A stretch of DNA of 64,000 nt, taken from assembly GCF_946902915.1 (NCBI RefSeq), contig NZ_CAMPPY010000004.1, positions 1-64,000 on the forward strand, written 5' to 3'. Origin of the DNA: Streptococcus sp. Marseille-Q5986. GTDB taxonomy: Bacteria > Bacillota > Bacilli > Lactobacillales > Streptococcaceae. The notes under the pieces are model-generated. The model did not search any database. It was not told the DNA's origin and saw nothing but the letters and a program-made list of their open reading frames with translations. This document shows, piece by piece, positions 1-7,794 of the stretch. The stretch's first letter is position 1. Each line of letters opens with the position of its first letter. The translations under genes and the position numbers were made by a program.

Positions 1-165
1 TTCACAATGGATTTAAAGATGTTAAAGCAATTAGAATCCACACTTTAACCCAAAAATATTTATCCAATTCATATTGAAGATTATAGTCATTACCAGACTA
101 CAAAAAAAGAAGTAACAGATGCTAATTATAAAACTCTTTCTGTGGGGGAGACGATTAGTATCTAA
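1..165 (+). pseudogene. 3' fragment of an unidentified gene, frameshifted
   Basis: The left edge shows two partial open frames that fit one coding sequence only if a frame change occurs around positions 46-60. The first reads through HNGFKDVKAIRIHTL and the second through TTKKEVTDANYKTLSVG, ending at a TAA at 163-165. No start is inside the window. I do not recognise the family. It could be a decayed gene or the end of a gene whose apparent frameshift is a sequence error. A good promoter begins about 45 bases downstream, so the next transcription unit is independent. Confidence 0.3.
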
Positions 166-211
166 GTTTCAGAATCTATAATTTGATGTGGCATCTTTAA
201 AATGATATAAC

Positions 212-240
212 TTGACGAATCTCTATCAAAACAGTATAAT
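212..240 (+). promoter_or_regulatory. Sigma-A promoter of the alaS T-box leader
   Basis: TTGACG (212-217) and TATAAT (235-240) are separated by 17 bases, a near-consensus vegetative promoter. Transcription should start near 247, which gives a leader of about 190 bases before the first gene. Confidence 0.8.
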
Positions 241-246
241 AGTAAA

Positions 247-427
247 GTTGAGAATTGATTTTCAATCATCTTAGTCCAGAGAAATGGCGGTGCTGCGAGC
301 CATCTAAGCTAGGAAGTCATGCTACTCAATTATACAATTGCATAAGAATAGGAGAATGATAAGTTCATTGAATGAAGGTGGTACCGCGGTTTTTCGCCCT
401 TCGTGATGTGAGCTTGTCTTTTGATTT
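247..427 (+). promoter_or_regulatory. T-box leader (tRNA-Ala sensing) upstream of alaS
   Basis: The leader contains the T-box core GGTGGTACCGCG (377-388), the element that pairs with the uncharged tRNA acceptor end. Further upstream is a short Stem I-like hairpin (ATGGC 284-288 with GCCAT 298-302) closing a GGTGCTGCGA loop typical of Gram-positive T-boxes. A GCT at 321-323 followed by A is a candidate alanine specifier, which fits the alanyl-tRNA synthetase two genes down; that codon choice is my guess. GAAGG (375-379) and CCTTC (398-402) can pair in a competing helix, but no strong U-run follows, so the exact termination or sequestration switch is unclear. Confidence 0.8.
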
Positions 428-439
428 TTGGAGGTGTTG

Positions 440-925
440 ATGAAAACATTTCTTGTCAAACAAAAGTTTCGCCTTGGAGGCGAACGCTTCGCTATCAAGG
501 ATGACAGGGGAGAAATCGCCTATCAGGTAGAGGGATCATTTTTTAAGATTCCCAAAACCTTTACTATCTATGATGCTAATGGTGAACAGATCAGTCAGAT
601 TAGTAAAGAAATCTTGACCTTGCTACCTCGTTTTGAGATTCAGCTTAGGGATGGCTCGAGTTTTGTCATTCGTAAGAAGTTGACCTTCTTTCGAGATAAG
701 TATGAGTTTGATAATCTAGGTCTTCGTATCGAGGGCAATATCTGGGATTTGGATTTCAAATTGCTGGATGATCGCGATCAGCTGATTGCAGAAATTAAGA
801 AGGAACTCTTCCATCTGACCTCTACCTATACCGTAACGGTTCTGGAGGACTCTTATGCAGATCTGGTCATTTCCCTCTGTGTCGCGATTGACTATGTGGA
901 GATGCTGGAAAGCCAATCAAATTAA
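440..925 (+). CDS. LURP-one/YxjI-like tubby-fold protein
   Basis: Predicted protein of 161 residues made almost wholly of beta-strand-like segments with repeated 'EIAYQVEG' and 'LRIEGNIWDLDFKLLD' patterns, characteristic of the LURP-one-related (tubby C-terminal-like) family, whose bacterial function is unknown. No signal peptide or membrane segment. I chose ATG 440 because GGAGG at 430-434 sits at the right distance; an in-frame TTG at 428 overlaps that ribosome-binding site and is unlikely. It lies between the alanine T-box and alaS, 21 bases before alaS, so it should be co-regulated by uncharged tRNA-Ala. The biological reason for that pairing is unknown. Confidence 0.75.
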   Translation: MKTFLVKQKFRLGGERFAIKDDRGEIAYQVEGSFFKIPKTFTIYDANGEQISQISKEILTLLPRFEIQLRDGSSFVIRKKLTFFRDKYEFDNLGLRIEGNIWDLDFKLLDDRDQLIAEIKKELFHLTSTYTVTVLEDSYADLVISLCVAIDYVEMLESQSN

Positions 926-946
926 ATAAGTAAATAAGGAGATATT

Positions 947-3565
947 ATGAAACAACTATCTAGTGCTCAAGTTCGCCAAATGTGGCTTGACTTCTGGGCA
1001 AGCAGAGGCCACTCTGTAGAACCATCAGTGAGTTTGGTTCCTGTAAATGACCCAACTCTTTTATGGATTAACTCTGGGGTAGCAACCCTTAAGAAATACT
1101 TTGACGGGACTATCAAACCTGAAAATCCACGTATCACCAATGCGCAAAAGGCTATCCGTACCAACGACATTGAAAATGTCGGAAAAACTGCGCGTCACCA
1201 TACCATGTTTGAAATGTTGGGGAACTTCTCTATCGGGGATTACTTCCGTGATGAAGCTATCACCTGGGCTTATGAGCTTTTGACAAGTCCTGAATGGTTT
1301 GATTTCCCTAAAGACAAACTATATATGACCTACTATCCAGATGATAAAGATTCTTACGACCGCTGGATTGAAGTAGGAGTGGATCCAAGCCACTTGATTC
1401 CAATCGAAGATAACTTCTGGGAAATTGGTGCGGGACCTTCTGGACCAGATACAGAGATTTTCTTTGACCGTGGAGAAGCCTTTGACCCAGAAAATATCGG
1501 TATTCGCCTTCTTGCAGAAGATATCGAAAACGACCGTTACATCGAAATCTGGAACATTGTTTTGTCACAATTTAACGCAGACCCTGCTGTACCTCGTAGC
1601 GAGTACAAGGAATTGCCACAGAAGAACATTGATACGGGCGCTGGTTTGGAGCGTTTGGTGGCAGTTATCCAAGGGGCTAAGACAAACTTTGAAACAGACC
1701 TCTTCATGCCGATTATCCGTGAAGTTGAGAAATCGTCAGGTAAGGTATATGACCAAGATGGCGATAACATGAGCTTCAAGGTCATCGCAGATCATATCCG
1801 TTCACTCTCATTTGCTATTGGAGATGGTGCCCTTCCAGGAAATGAAGGTCGTGGTTATGTCCTTCGTCGTCTGCTCCGTCGTGCCTCTATGCACGGTCAA
1901 AAATTGGGTATCAACGAGCCATTCCTTTACAAACTCGTTCCAACTGTTGGAAGAATCATGGAAAGCTACTACCCAGAAGTGCTTGAAAAACGTGACTTTA
2001 TCGAAAAAATCGTTAAGAGTGAGGAAGAGTCATTTGCCCGTACTCTTCACTCAGGTCAACATTTTGCTCAAGGCATCGTAGTTGACTTGAAAGAGAAAGG
2101 ACAAAGTGTTATCGCTGGTTCGGCTGTTTTCAAACTCTATGATACTTATGGATTCCCAGTTGAATTGACTGAAGAAATCGCTGAAGAAGCTGGTATGACT
2201 GTCGACCGTGAAGGTTTTGAAGCAGCCATGAAAGAACAGCAAGAACGCGCGCGTGCGTCAGCTGTCAAGGGTGGTTCAATGGGTATGCAAAATGAAACCC
2301 TTCAAAACATCACAGTGGAAAGCCACTTTAACTATGAAGCATCACAATTGTCTTCTAAATTGGTGGCTATCGTGGCTGACAATGCAGAAGTAGAAGCTGT
2401 GTCAGAAGGAACTGCCTCTTTGATCTTTGCAGAGACTCCATTCTACGCTGAAATGGGTGGACAAGTTGCGGATCACGGTCAAATCTTGGATGCTGCAGGA
2501 AATCTTGTTGCTACTGTGACAGATGTTAAAAAATCACCAAATGGACAAGCTCTTCATACTGTTGAAGTCCTTGCACCACTTGCCTTGAACCAAGAATATA
2601 CCTTGGCAATTGATACAAATCGTCGTCACCGTGTCATGAAAAACCACACTGCGACTCACTTGCTCCATGCGGCTCTTCATAATATCCTTGGAAACCACGC
2701 AACACAAGCAGGATCTCTTAACGAAGTTGAATTCCTTCGCTTTGACTTTACCCACTTCCAAGCAGTGACTGCTGAAGAATTGCGAGCGATTGAACAGCAA
2801 GTCAACGAGAAAATCTGGGAAGCACTTGAAGTGAAGACAGTTGAAACAGATATTGACACTGCCAAGGAAATGGGAGCTATGGCCCTCTTTGGTGAGAAAT
2901 ACGGAAAAGAAGTCCATGTTGTCACTATCGGTGACTACTCTATCGAGCTTTGTGGTGGTACCCATGTTGGAAACACTTCTGAGATTGGACTCTTCAAGAT
3001 TGTCAAAGAAGAAGGGATCGGATCAGGAACTCGCCGTATCTTGGCAGTGACTGGTAAGGAAGCCTTTGAAGCCTACCGCGAACAAGAAGACGCTCTGAAA
3101 GCTGTCGCAGCAACTCTGAAAGTACCTCAACTTAAAGAAGTACCTCATAAGGTTGAAGGACTTCAAGAACAACTTCGTCAGCTCCAAAAAGAAAATGCAG
3201 AATTGAAGGAAAAAGCAGCGGCAGCGGCAGCAGGCGATGTCTTTAAGAATGTCCAAGAAGCAAACGGCCACCGTTACATTGCTAGTCAAGTGTCTGTATC
3301 AGATGCCGGTGCCCTTCGTACCTTTGCGGACAACTGGAAACAAAAAGACTACTCTGACGTGCTTGTCCTAGTTGCTGCTATCGGTGACAAAGTCAATGTT
3401 CTTGTAGCAAGCAAGACAAAAGATGTGCATGCAGGAAACCTGGTCAAAGAATTGGCACCAATCGTCGATGGACGTGGTGGTGGTAAACCAGACATGGCCA
3501 TGGCAGGAGGAAGCAACCAAGCTAAAATCCAAGAATTGTTGGATGCTGTAGTAGGTAAATTGTAA
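947..3565 (+). CDS. alaS: Alanyl-tRNA synthetase
   Basis: Class II synthetase of 872 residues that charges tRNA-Ala with alanine in the cytosol. The N-terminal catalytic core begins with the typical [17 protein letters not shown]. The editing domain carries the zinc-binding HTATH motif near residue 567 and the CGGTH motif near 668. A C-Ala oligomerisation/tRNA-binding domain ends with [14 protein letters not shown]. Length matches the family. GGAG at 937-940 precedes ATG 947. It is second in the T-box operon and is followed by an intrinsic terminator. No anomalies seen. Confidence 0.97.
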   Translation: MKQLSSAQVRQMWLDFWASRGHSVEPSVSLVPVNDPTLLWINSGVATLKKYFDGTIKPENPRITNAQKAIRTNDIENVGKTARHHTMFEMLGNFSIGDYFRDEAITWAYELLTSPEWFDFPKDKLYMTYYPDDKDSYDRWIEVGVDPSHLIPIEDNFWEIGAGPSGPDTEIFFDRGEAFDPENIGIRLLAEDIENDRYIEIWNIVLSQFNADPAVPRSEYKELPQKNIDTGAGLERLVAVIQGAKTNFETDLFMPIIREVEKSSGKVYDQDGDNMSFKVIADHIRSLSFAIGDGALPGNEGRGYVLRRLLRRASMHGQKLGINEPFLYKLVPTVGRIMESYYPEVLEKRDFIEKIVKSEEESFARTLHSGQHFAQGIVVDLKEKGQSVIAGSAVFKLYDTYGFPVELTEEIAEEAGMTVDREGFEAAMKEQQERARASAVKGGSMGMQNETLQNITVESHFNYEASQLSSKLVAIVADNAEVEAVSEGTASLIFAETPFYAEMGGQVADHGQILDAAGNLVATVTDVKKSPNGQALHTVEVLAPLALNQEYTLAIDTNRRHRVMKNHTATHLLHAALHNILGNHATQAGSLNEVEFLRFDFTHFQAVTAEELRAIEQQVNEKIWEALEVKTVETDIDTAKEMGAMALFGEKYGKEVHVVTIGDYSIELCGGTHVGNTSEIGLFKIVKEEGIGSGTRRILAVTGKEAFEAYREQEDALKAVAATLKVPQLKEVPHKVEGLQEQLRQLQKENAELKEKAAAAAAGDVFKNVQEANGHRYIASQVSVSDAGALRTFADNWKQKDYSDVLVLVAAIGDKVNVLVASKTKDVHAGNLVKELAPIVDGRGGGKPDMAMAGGSNQAKIQELLDAVVGKL

Positions 3566-3573
3566 GTAAGTAA

Positions 3574-3601
3574 AGATCTATCCATTTGGGTAGGTCTTTT
3601 T
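3574..3601 (+). terminator. Intrinsic terminator after alaS
   Basis: A roughly 10-bp stem (AGATCTATCC pairing with GGGTAGGTCT, with two G-U pairs) and ATTT loop is followed by TTTTT. It begins 8 bases after the alaS stop. Confidence 0.8.
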
Positions 3602-3610
3602 GTGGTCAAA

Positions 3611-3712
3611 AAAGACCGTAACCGTCCAATATATGGCGGATTGAAGCTAGAATAATACAGCTTGGTTTCTAAAATATGGTTAAAAATTAGTTTGAATTTA
3701 TCAATTAATTTA
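3611..3712 (-). repeat. Left boundary repeat: RUP-like fragment, inverted
   Basis: Positions 3611-3633 are a perfect 23-base inverted match to 11888-11910. The adjoining sequence (GGCGGATTGAAGCTAGAATA onward) is a degraded copy, in opposite orientation, of the element beside the right copy and of the intact 105-bp element at 41321-41425. I interpret these as RUP-type miniature elements. The two copies bracket the cytolysin islet. Identification as RUP is from memory of the pneumococcal repeat; the homology among the three copies is visible here. Confidence 0.55.
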
Positions 3713-3919
<207 letters not shown>

Positions 3920-3934
3920 TTTTTGTCCCAATTA

Positions 3935-3943
3935 TGATATAAT
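3935..3943 (+). promoter_or_regulatory. Extended -10 promoter of the cytolysin operon
   Basis: TGATATAAT (TGn + TATAAT at 3938-3943) is an extended -10 element. With 17-base spacing the -35 position falls on TAAGTT at the end of the GTAA array, a poor match to TTGACA. Promoter strength would therefore depend on the extended -10 and on upstream DNA formed by the microsatellite. Expected start near 3950, giving a leader of about 165 bases. Confidence 0.6.
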
Positions 3944-3980
3944 GAGTACACTAGTGTGAACTGTGCAAGTAGGAGAAGTG

Positions 3981-4061
3981 ATGTTTTTCTCTCATTTCAC
4001 AAACATTTCATATTTGGATTTTATAATAAGATATAGCTTTCCAGCTTTTACTATACTTTGA
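3981..4061 (+). CDS. Possible 26-residue leader peptide
   Basis: ATG 3981 is preceded by AGGAG (3971-3975) and opens a hydrophobic 26-codon frame (begins MFFSHFTNISYLDF) that ends with TGA at 4059. It lies inside the leader of the cytolysin operon. No homology is recognised, and such short frames arise by chance. It is recorded because the ribosome-binding site is good and the promoter lies directly upstream. Confidence 0.25.
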   Translation: MFFSHFTNISYLDFIIRYSFPAFTIL

Positions 4062-4114
4062 TATTCAAATATGTTATATTACGATTATCAAAGTAAATGA
4101 AAGGAGTTACGAAC

Positions 4115-4573
4115 ATGACGTCAGAAGAAATGTACTTGACAGAGCGATTAGATGTACAGATAGAGCATTTTTTAAAGAAAAGCGTTCAACATCGTAGACG
4201 CTATAAGGTATTAAAAATAACAGAAATCGTGGCAGGTTTCTTCATAGCTGTCTTTTGTGCTATTCCTATGCCAGGTGATCGCTACCGTTTGATTTCGGTT
4301 GCTTTGTCCAGTCTGGGTTTGCTGTGTGAGGGGATTCTCAATTTGTATAATGCAAAGGAAAATTGGATTTCTTACCAAAAAACTGCGCAACTCCTGGAGA
4401 AAGAAAAATTCCTCTATCAATGCCAAACGGAGAAATATGCAGGAAAGACCAAGGCTTTTGCCCTATTTGTCAAGACATGCGAAGGTCTTATCTCAAAGGA
4501 AATCAACCAGTGGGAAAGTATCCAGTCAAAAGAAGTGGCAGCTAGTGCAGATGCTCCAGAGAAAAAAGAATAG
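4115..4573 (+). CDS. SLATT-like two-TM membrane protein
   Basis: Predicted protein of 152 residues: basic N-terminal helix (residues 20-34), two membrane segments (about 35-52 and 58-78) and a C-terminal helical part containing ENWISYQKTAQLLEKEKFLY. This two-TM layout and the W..Y..TA..L..E.FLY pattern match the SLATT/DUF4231 family, proposed in the literature to be membrane-perturbing effectors in conflict systems. ATG 4115 was chosen because AAAGGAG (4100-4106) precedes it; an upstream in-frame ATG at 4097 overlaps that site. First full-size gene of the cytolysin operon. As I recall, a homologue precedes pneumolysin in pneumococcus. Its role in toxin biology is not established by the sequence. 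Confidence 0.65.
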   Translation: MTSEEMYLTERLDVQIEHFLKKSVQHRRRYKVLKITEIVAGFFIAVFCAIPMPGDRYRLISVALSSLGLLCEGILNLYNAKENWISYQKTAQLLEKEKFLYQCQTEKYAGKTKAFALFVKTCEGLISKEINQWESIQSKEVAASADAPEKKE

Positions 4574-4585
4574 GAGGTGGAGGAA

Positions 4586-5194
4586 ATGTCTCAATCTAGC
4601 TACATTTTGCCCTTGCTCTGGTTAAAAAAAGAAGCCGACAAGGAAAAGATGAGCGCAATCCAGTGCCAGATATTTTTCTTTTACTATCAACTGTTTGAGC
4701 TCTTATTTGCTAGAGAAAGCGACTTGAAAGACTTGTGTCTGGGAAGGGAAGGTTTTTATTTCTCGCAGTTAGAGAAAGATTTGCTTTCTGGAGTTTCTCA
4801 ATTTCTAAAAAACTTGGAGGGAAAAGGGACTCTCAAGGCTAACCAAGAAGTATCAGCTCGCAAAGCCCTTTTTCTAGCCTTGACAACTAGCCAGTCAGAT
4901 TGGCTGGAGTTAGCTCCTGTTTTTGATTTTTATCAGACTATCAGGAGGCTTGAAATTCCTTCTCTCTTGAGTTCTCAGGACAGACAATATCTGATGTGGA
5001 TTTACCAGTCAGCTTTGGAGAAGGATTATAGTGTCAAGGTGATTGGCGACAAGCATTTTGTATTGAAGAGACAAGAGGCTACTAAATTGACAGGGCGCCA
5101 AACGCAAACTTTGGAAATGCTGAGTCAATCAGAAGACTTGGTCAATCCTGTCTATGTTACATTAGGAGAAAAGGGGGTGCTCTTGCTTGATTAA
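4586..5194 (+). CDS. Conserved protein of the cytolysin operon, function unknown
   Basis: Predicted soluble protein of 202 residues, mostly helical, rich in Leu/Glu/Gln, with no signal peptide, membrane helix or catalytic motif I can name. It contains ILPLLWLKKEADKEKM near the N-terminus and ends VYVTLGEKGVLLLD. ATG 4586 follows GGAGGTGGAGG and is preferred over an in-frame GTG at 4577 that lies in that site. It is 12 bases after the SLATT-like gene and overlaps the next gene by 8 bases, so translational coupling is likely. A similar gene accompanies pneumolysin in pneumococcus (recalled). Confidence 0.6.
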   Translation: MSQSSYILPLLWLKKEADKEKMSAIQCQIFFFYYQLFELLFARESDLKDLCLGREGFYFSQLEKDLLSGVSQFLKNLEGKGTLKANQEVSARKALFLALTTSQSDWLELAPVFDFYQTIRRLEIPSLLSSQDRQYLMWIYQSALEKDYSVKVIGDKHFVLKRQEATKLTGRQTQTLEMLSQSEDLVNPVYVTLGEKGVLLLD

Positions 5195-5597
5195 GAGAGG
5201 AGATGTTGTAGCTCTTTATTTGCCTTTTCCAAGTATTAGTAGCGATTTGGCTGTAAAGAATCATATGTATATCTGTATTGACAACAGCATGACTAAAAAC
5301 AAAGAGTTGGTTAAAAATCAGACCTTCAAACCAGTTCTCTTGACCAGACGTTTGGTCAAGAACTTTATGATAGAAGAGCCGGATCTAGCTCGTAATCCTT
5401 TTACAAGACCAACCTTGATTGACTTAGATAAGGTATTTATGCTGGATAATACGGTCATTCCGACTTCTTATCTAGCCAGACGGCGACGCAATGTCTCAGA
5501 AGAATTGTACGAGGAAATTTTGGATCACTTAGTCCAACCACGGCTGATTTCGCTGAACAAGTCTGAGTTTATGCAACTCAATCCAGGAACTTATTAG
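5187..5597 (+). CDS. Small operon protein with PemK/MazF-like N-terminus
   Basis: Predicted 136-residue basic protein. The opening MIKRGDVVALYLPFP resembles the first strands of the PemK/MazF SH3-like barrel ('kRGdIvlv.lpf'), but no cognate antitoxin is evident and the rest (LARRRRNVSEELYEEILDHL) does not show the nuclease motifs clearly, so toxin activity is not claimed. Start is TTG 5187, inside the end of the previous gene; the RBS-like GGGGGTG lies upstream. The gene lies 10 bases before the cytolysin and is part of the same operon. Confidence 0.5.
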   Translation: MIKRGDVVALYLPFPSISSDLAVKNHMYICIDNSMTKNKELVKNQTFKPVLLTRRLVKNFMIEEPDLARNPFTRPTLIDLDKVFMLDNTVIPTSYLARRRRNVSEELYEEILDHLVQPRLISLNKSEFMQLNPGTY

Positions 5598-5607
5598 GAG
5601 GAAGAAT

Positions 5608-7023
5608 ATGACAAATAAAGCAGTAAATGACTTTATACTAGCTATGGATTACGATAAAAAGAAACTCTTGACCCATCAGGGAGAAAGTATTGAAAATCGT
5701 TTCATCAAAGAGGGGAATCAGCTACCCGATGAGTTTGTTGTTATCGAAAGAAAGAAGCGGAGCTTGGCGACAAACACAAGTGATATTTCCGTGACAGCTA
5801 CGAACGATAGTCGCCTCTATCCTGGTGCACTTCTCGTAGTGGATGAGACCTTGTTAGAGAATAACCCCACTCTTCTTGCGGTCGATCGTGCCCCGATGAC
5901 TTATAGTATTGATTTGCCTGGTTTGGCAAGTAGTGATAGCTTTCTCCAAGTGGAAGATCCCAGCAATTCAAGTGTTCGCGGAGCGGTAAATGATTTGTTG
6001 GGCAAGTGGCATCAAGACTACGGTCAGGTCAATAATGTCCCAGCTAGAATGCAGTATGAAAAAATCACGGCTCACAGCATGGAACAACTCAAGGTCAAGT
6101 TTGGTTCTGACTTTGAAAAGACAGGTAACTCTCTTGATATTGATTTTAATTCTGTCCATTCGGGTGAAAAGCAGATTCAGATTGTCAATTTTAAACAGAT
6201 TTATTATACAGTTAGCGTAGATGCGGTTAAAAATCCAGGAGATGTGTTTCAAGATACTGTAACGGTAGAGGATTTGAGGCAGAGAGGAATTTCTGCCGAG
6301 CGTCCTTTGGTCTATATTTCGAGTGTTGCTTATGGGCGTCAGGTCTATCTCAAGTTGGAAACCACGAGTAAGAGTGATGAAGTGGAGGCTGCTTTTGAAG
6401 CTTTGATAAAAGGAGTCAAGGTAGCTCCTCAGACAGAGTGGAAGCAGATTTTGGACAATACAGAAGTGAAGGCAGTTATTTTAGGGGGCGACCCGAGTTC
6501 GGGTGCCCGAGTTGTAACAGGTAAGGTGGATATGGTAGAGGACTTGATTCAAGAAGGCAGTCGCTTTACAGCAGATCAGCCAGGTTTGCCGATTTCCTAT
6601 ACAACTTCTTTTTTACGTGACAATGTAGTTGCGACTTTTCAAAACAGTACAGACTATGTTGAGACTAAGGTGACAGCTTACAGAAACGGGGATTTACTAT
6701 TGGATCATAGTGGTGCCTATGTTGCCCAATATTACATTACTTGGGATGAATTATCCTATGATTCTCAAGGGAAGGAAATTTTGACTCCTAAGGCTTGGGA
6801 CAGAAATGGGCAGGATTTGACGGCTCATTTTACCACTAGTATTCCTTTGAAAGGGAATGTTCGCAATCTCTCTATCAAAATTAGGGAGTGTACCGGACTT
6901 GCTTGGGAATGGTGGCGTACGGTTTATGAAAAAACTGATTTGCCACTAGTACGTAAGCGGACGATTTCTATTTGGGGAACGACTCTTTATCCTCAGGTAG
7001 AAGATAAGGTAGAAAATGACTAG
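5608..7023 (+). CDS. ply: Cholesterol-dependent cytolysin (pneumolysin/mitilysin)
   Basis: Pore-forming toxin of 471 residues with no signal peptide, as in pneumolysin. It opens MTNKAVNDFILAMDYDKKKL and agrees with remembered pneumolysin throughout apart from scattered substitutions. The canonical undecapeptide ECTGLAWEWWR is at residues 427-437 (Cys428) and the cholesterol-recognition Thr-Leu pair is in WGTTLYP at 459-460. Domains 1-3 build the pore and domain 4 binds cholesterol. All key positions appear intact, so an active toxin is expected. AGGAGG precedes ATG 5608. It is fourth in the operon, followed 9 bases later by an amidase. 'mly' (mitilysin) is the equivalent name in S. mitis. Confidence 0.97.
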   Translation: MTNKAVNDFILAMDYDKKKLLTHQGESIENRFIKEGNQLPDEFVVIERKKRSLATNTSDISVTATNDSRLYPGALLVVDETLLENNPTLLAVDRAPMTYSIDLPGLASSDSFLQVEDPSNSSVRGAVNDLLGKWHQDYGQVNNVPARMQYEKITAHSMEQLKVKFGSDFEKTGNSLDIDFNSVHSGEKQIQIVNFKQIYYTVSVDAVKNPGDVFQDTVTVEDLRQRGISAERPLVYISSVAYGRQVYLKLETTSKSDEVEAAFEALIKGVKVAPQTEWKQILDNTEVKAVILGGDPSSGARVVTGKVDMVEDLIQEGSRFTADQPGLPISYTTSFLRDNVVATFQNSTDYVETKVTAYRNGDLLLDHSGAYVAQYYITWDELSYDSQGKEILTPKAWDRNGQDLTAHFTTSIPLKGNVRNLSIKIRECTGLAWEWWRTVYEKTDLPLVRKRTISIWGTTLYPQVEDKVEND

Positions 7024-7032
7024 GAGGGAAGT

Positions 7033-7779
7033 ATGTTTGAGACAAAAAGGATAAATGGTGATTTGTTTTCAGGACTTATCACAGATGTGGATGAGGAAAT
7101 CATGAATAGCGATCAAAATCGCCTTGATATTGATACTATTGTCATCCACCATAATGGTGGGCTGAGTGATGAGGGGGCTAGAAGTACTTGGTATGTCTCT
7201 ACAGGTCATGGCACATCTGCTCACTATCAGGTGACTCCTGATAAGATATGGGGGTGTGTTGGTGAAGAGAGCGTCGCCTATCATGCTGGCAACTATGAGG
7301 TCAATCAGCGTTCGATTGGTATTGAACACTTAAATAACCGTGGAGAACCGGACTGGACTATTGCAGAGGAAACCTACAGGAACTCAGCACGTTTGATTGC
7401 AGATATTTGTAACCGTTATAATTTGCCAATCAATCGTGAGACCATCCATCCTCATCAAGAATTCACAGCTACAGATTGTCCTGGTGGAATTGATCTAGAT
7501 CGACTTATCCAGATGGCAGCTGAGATTCTTGCTAGCGATAGTTTCCAAGTATCGAAAGAGGAACAACCTCGAGATAGGAACAGAGAGCACCTAGTGCGTG
7601 TGGTAGATGATGATCTCTACATCCGAACAGGTCCAGGTATAGATTATCCTGATGACGGATTTTGTCCCCTTGGAACTTTTACTATCATAGAGGTAGAGGA
7701 AGCAGATGGCTATACTTGGGGCTTGCTGAAGTCGGGTAGGGGCTGGATCGCACTAGACTATACAGAAGAAATTAAATAG
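7033..7779 (+). CDS. N-acetylmuramoyl-L-alanine amidase with SH3 tail
   Basis: Predicted 248-residue peptidoglycan amidase (Amidase_2/PGRP fold). Visible motifs: IVIHHNGG (His39/His40), IGIEHLN (Glu98), and IHPHQEF...TDCPGG (His139/His141, Cys149), supplying the zinc ligands and catalytic glutamate. A C-terminal SH3b-like domain (about 187-245, LYIRTGPGIDYP...GWIALDY) probably binds the wall; there are no choline-binding repeats, unlike LytA. It lacks a signal peptide, so like a phage endolysin it would need membrane permeabilisation or lysis to reach the wall. It follows the cytolysin by 9 bases with GGAGGGAAGT before ATG. The arrangement suggests a role in toxin release, which is inference. 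Confidence 0.85.
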   Translation: MFETKRINGDLFSGLITDVDEEIMNSDQNRLDIDTIVIHHNGGLSDEGARSTWYVSTGHGTSAHYQVTPDKIWGCVGEESVAYHAGNYEVNQRSIGIEHLNNRGEPDWTIAEETYRNSARLIADICNRYNLPINRETIHPHQEFTATDCPGGIDLDRLIQMAAEILASDSFQVSKEEQPRDRNREHLVRVVDDDLYIRTGPGIDYPDDGFCPLGTFTIIEVEEADGYTWGLLKSGRGWIALDYTEEIK

Positions 7780-7794
7780 GAGAAGAAAAAAAGA

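Noticed and set aside
375..402. Classical T-box terminator
   Set aside because: GAAGG/CCTTC pairing overlaps the T-box but no U-run follows directly, so I did not call a terminator there.
2534..2965. Long minus-strand open frames inside alaS, pepN and other genes
   Set aside because: They are shadows of strongly coding plus-strand genes, without ribosome-binding sites or recognisable products.
4299..4625. 108-residue overlapping frame in the SLATT-like gene
   Set aside because: It overlaps two better-supported genes with good ribosome-binding sites and has no recognisable motif.
5187..5597. Calling a functional MazF/PemK toxin
   Set aside because: Only the N-terminal strand pattern is similar; catalytic residues and an antitoxin could not be identified.
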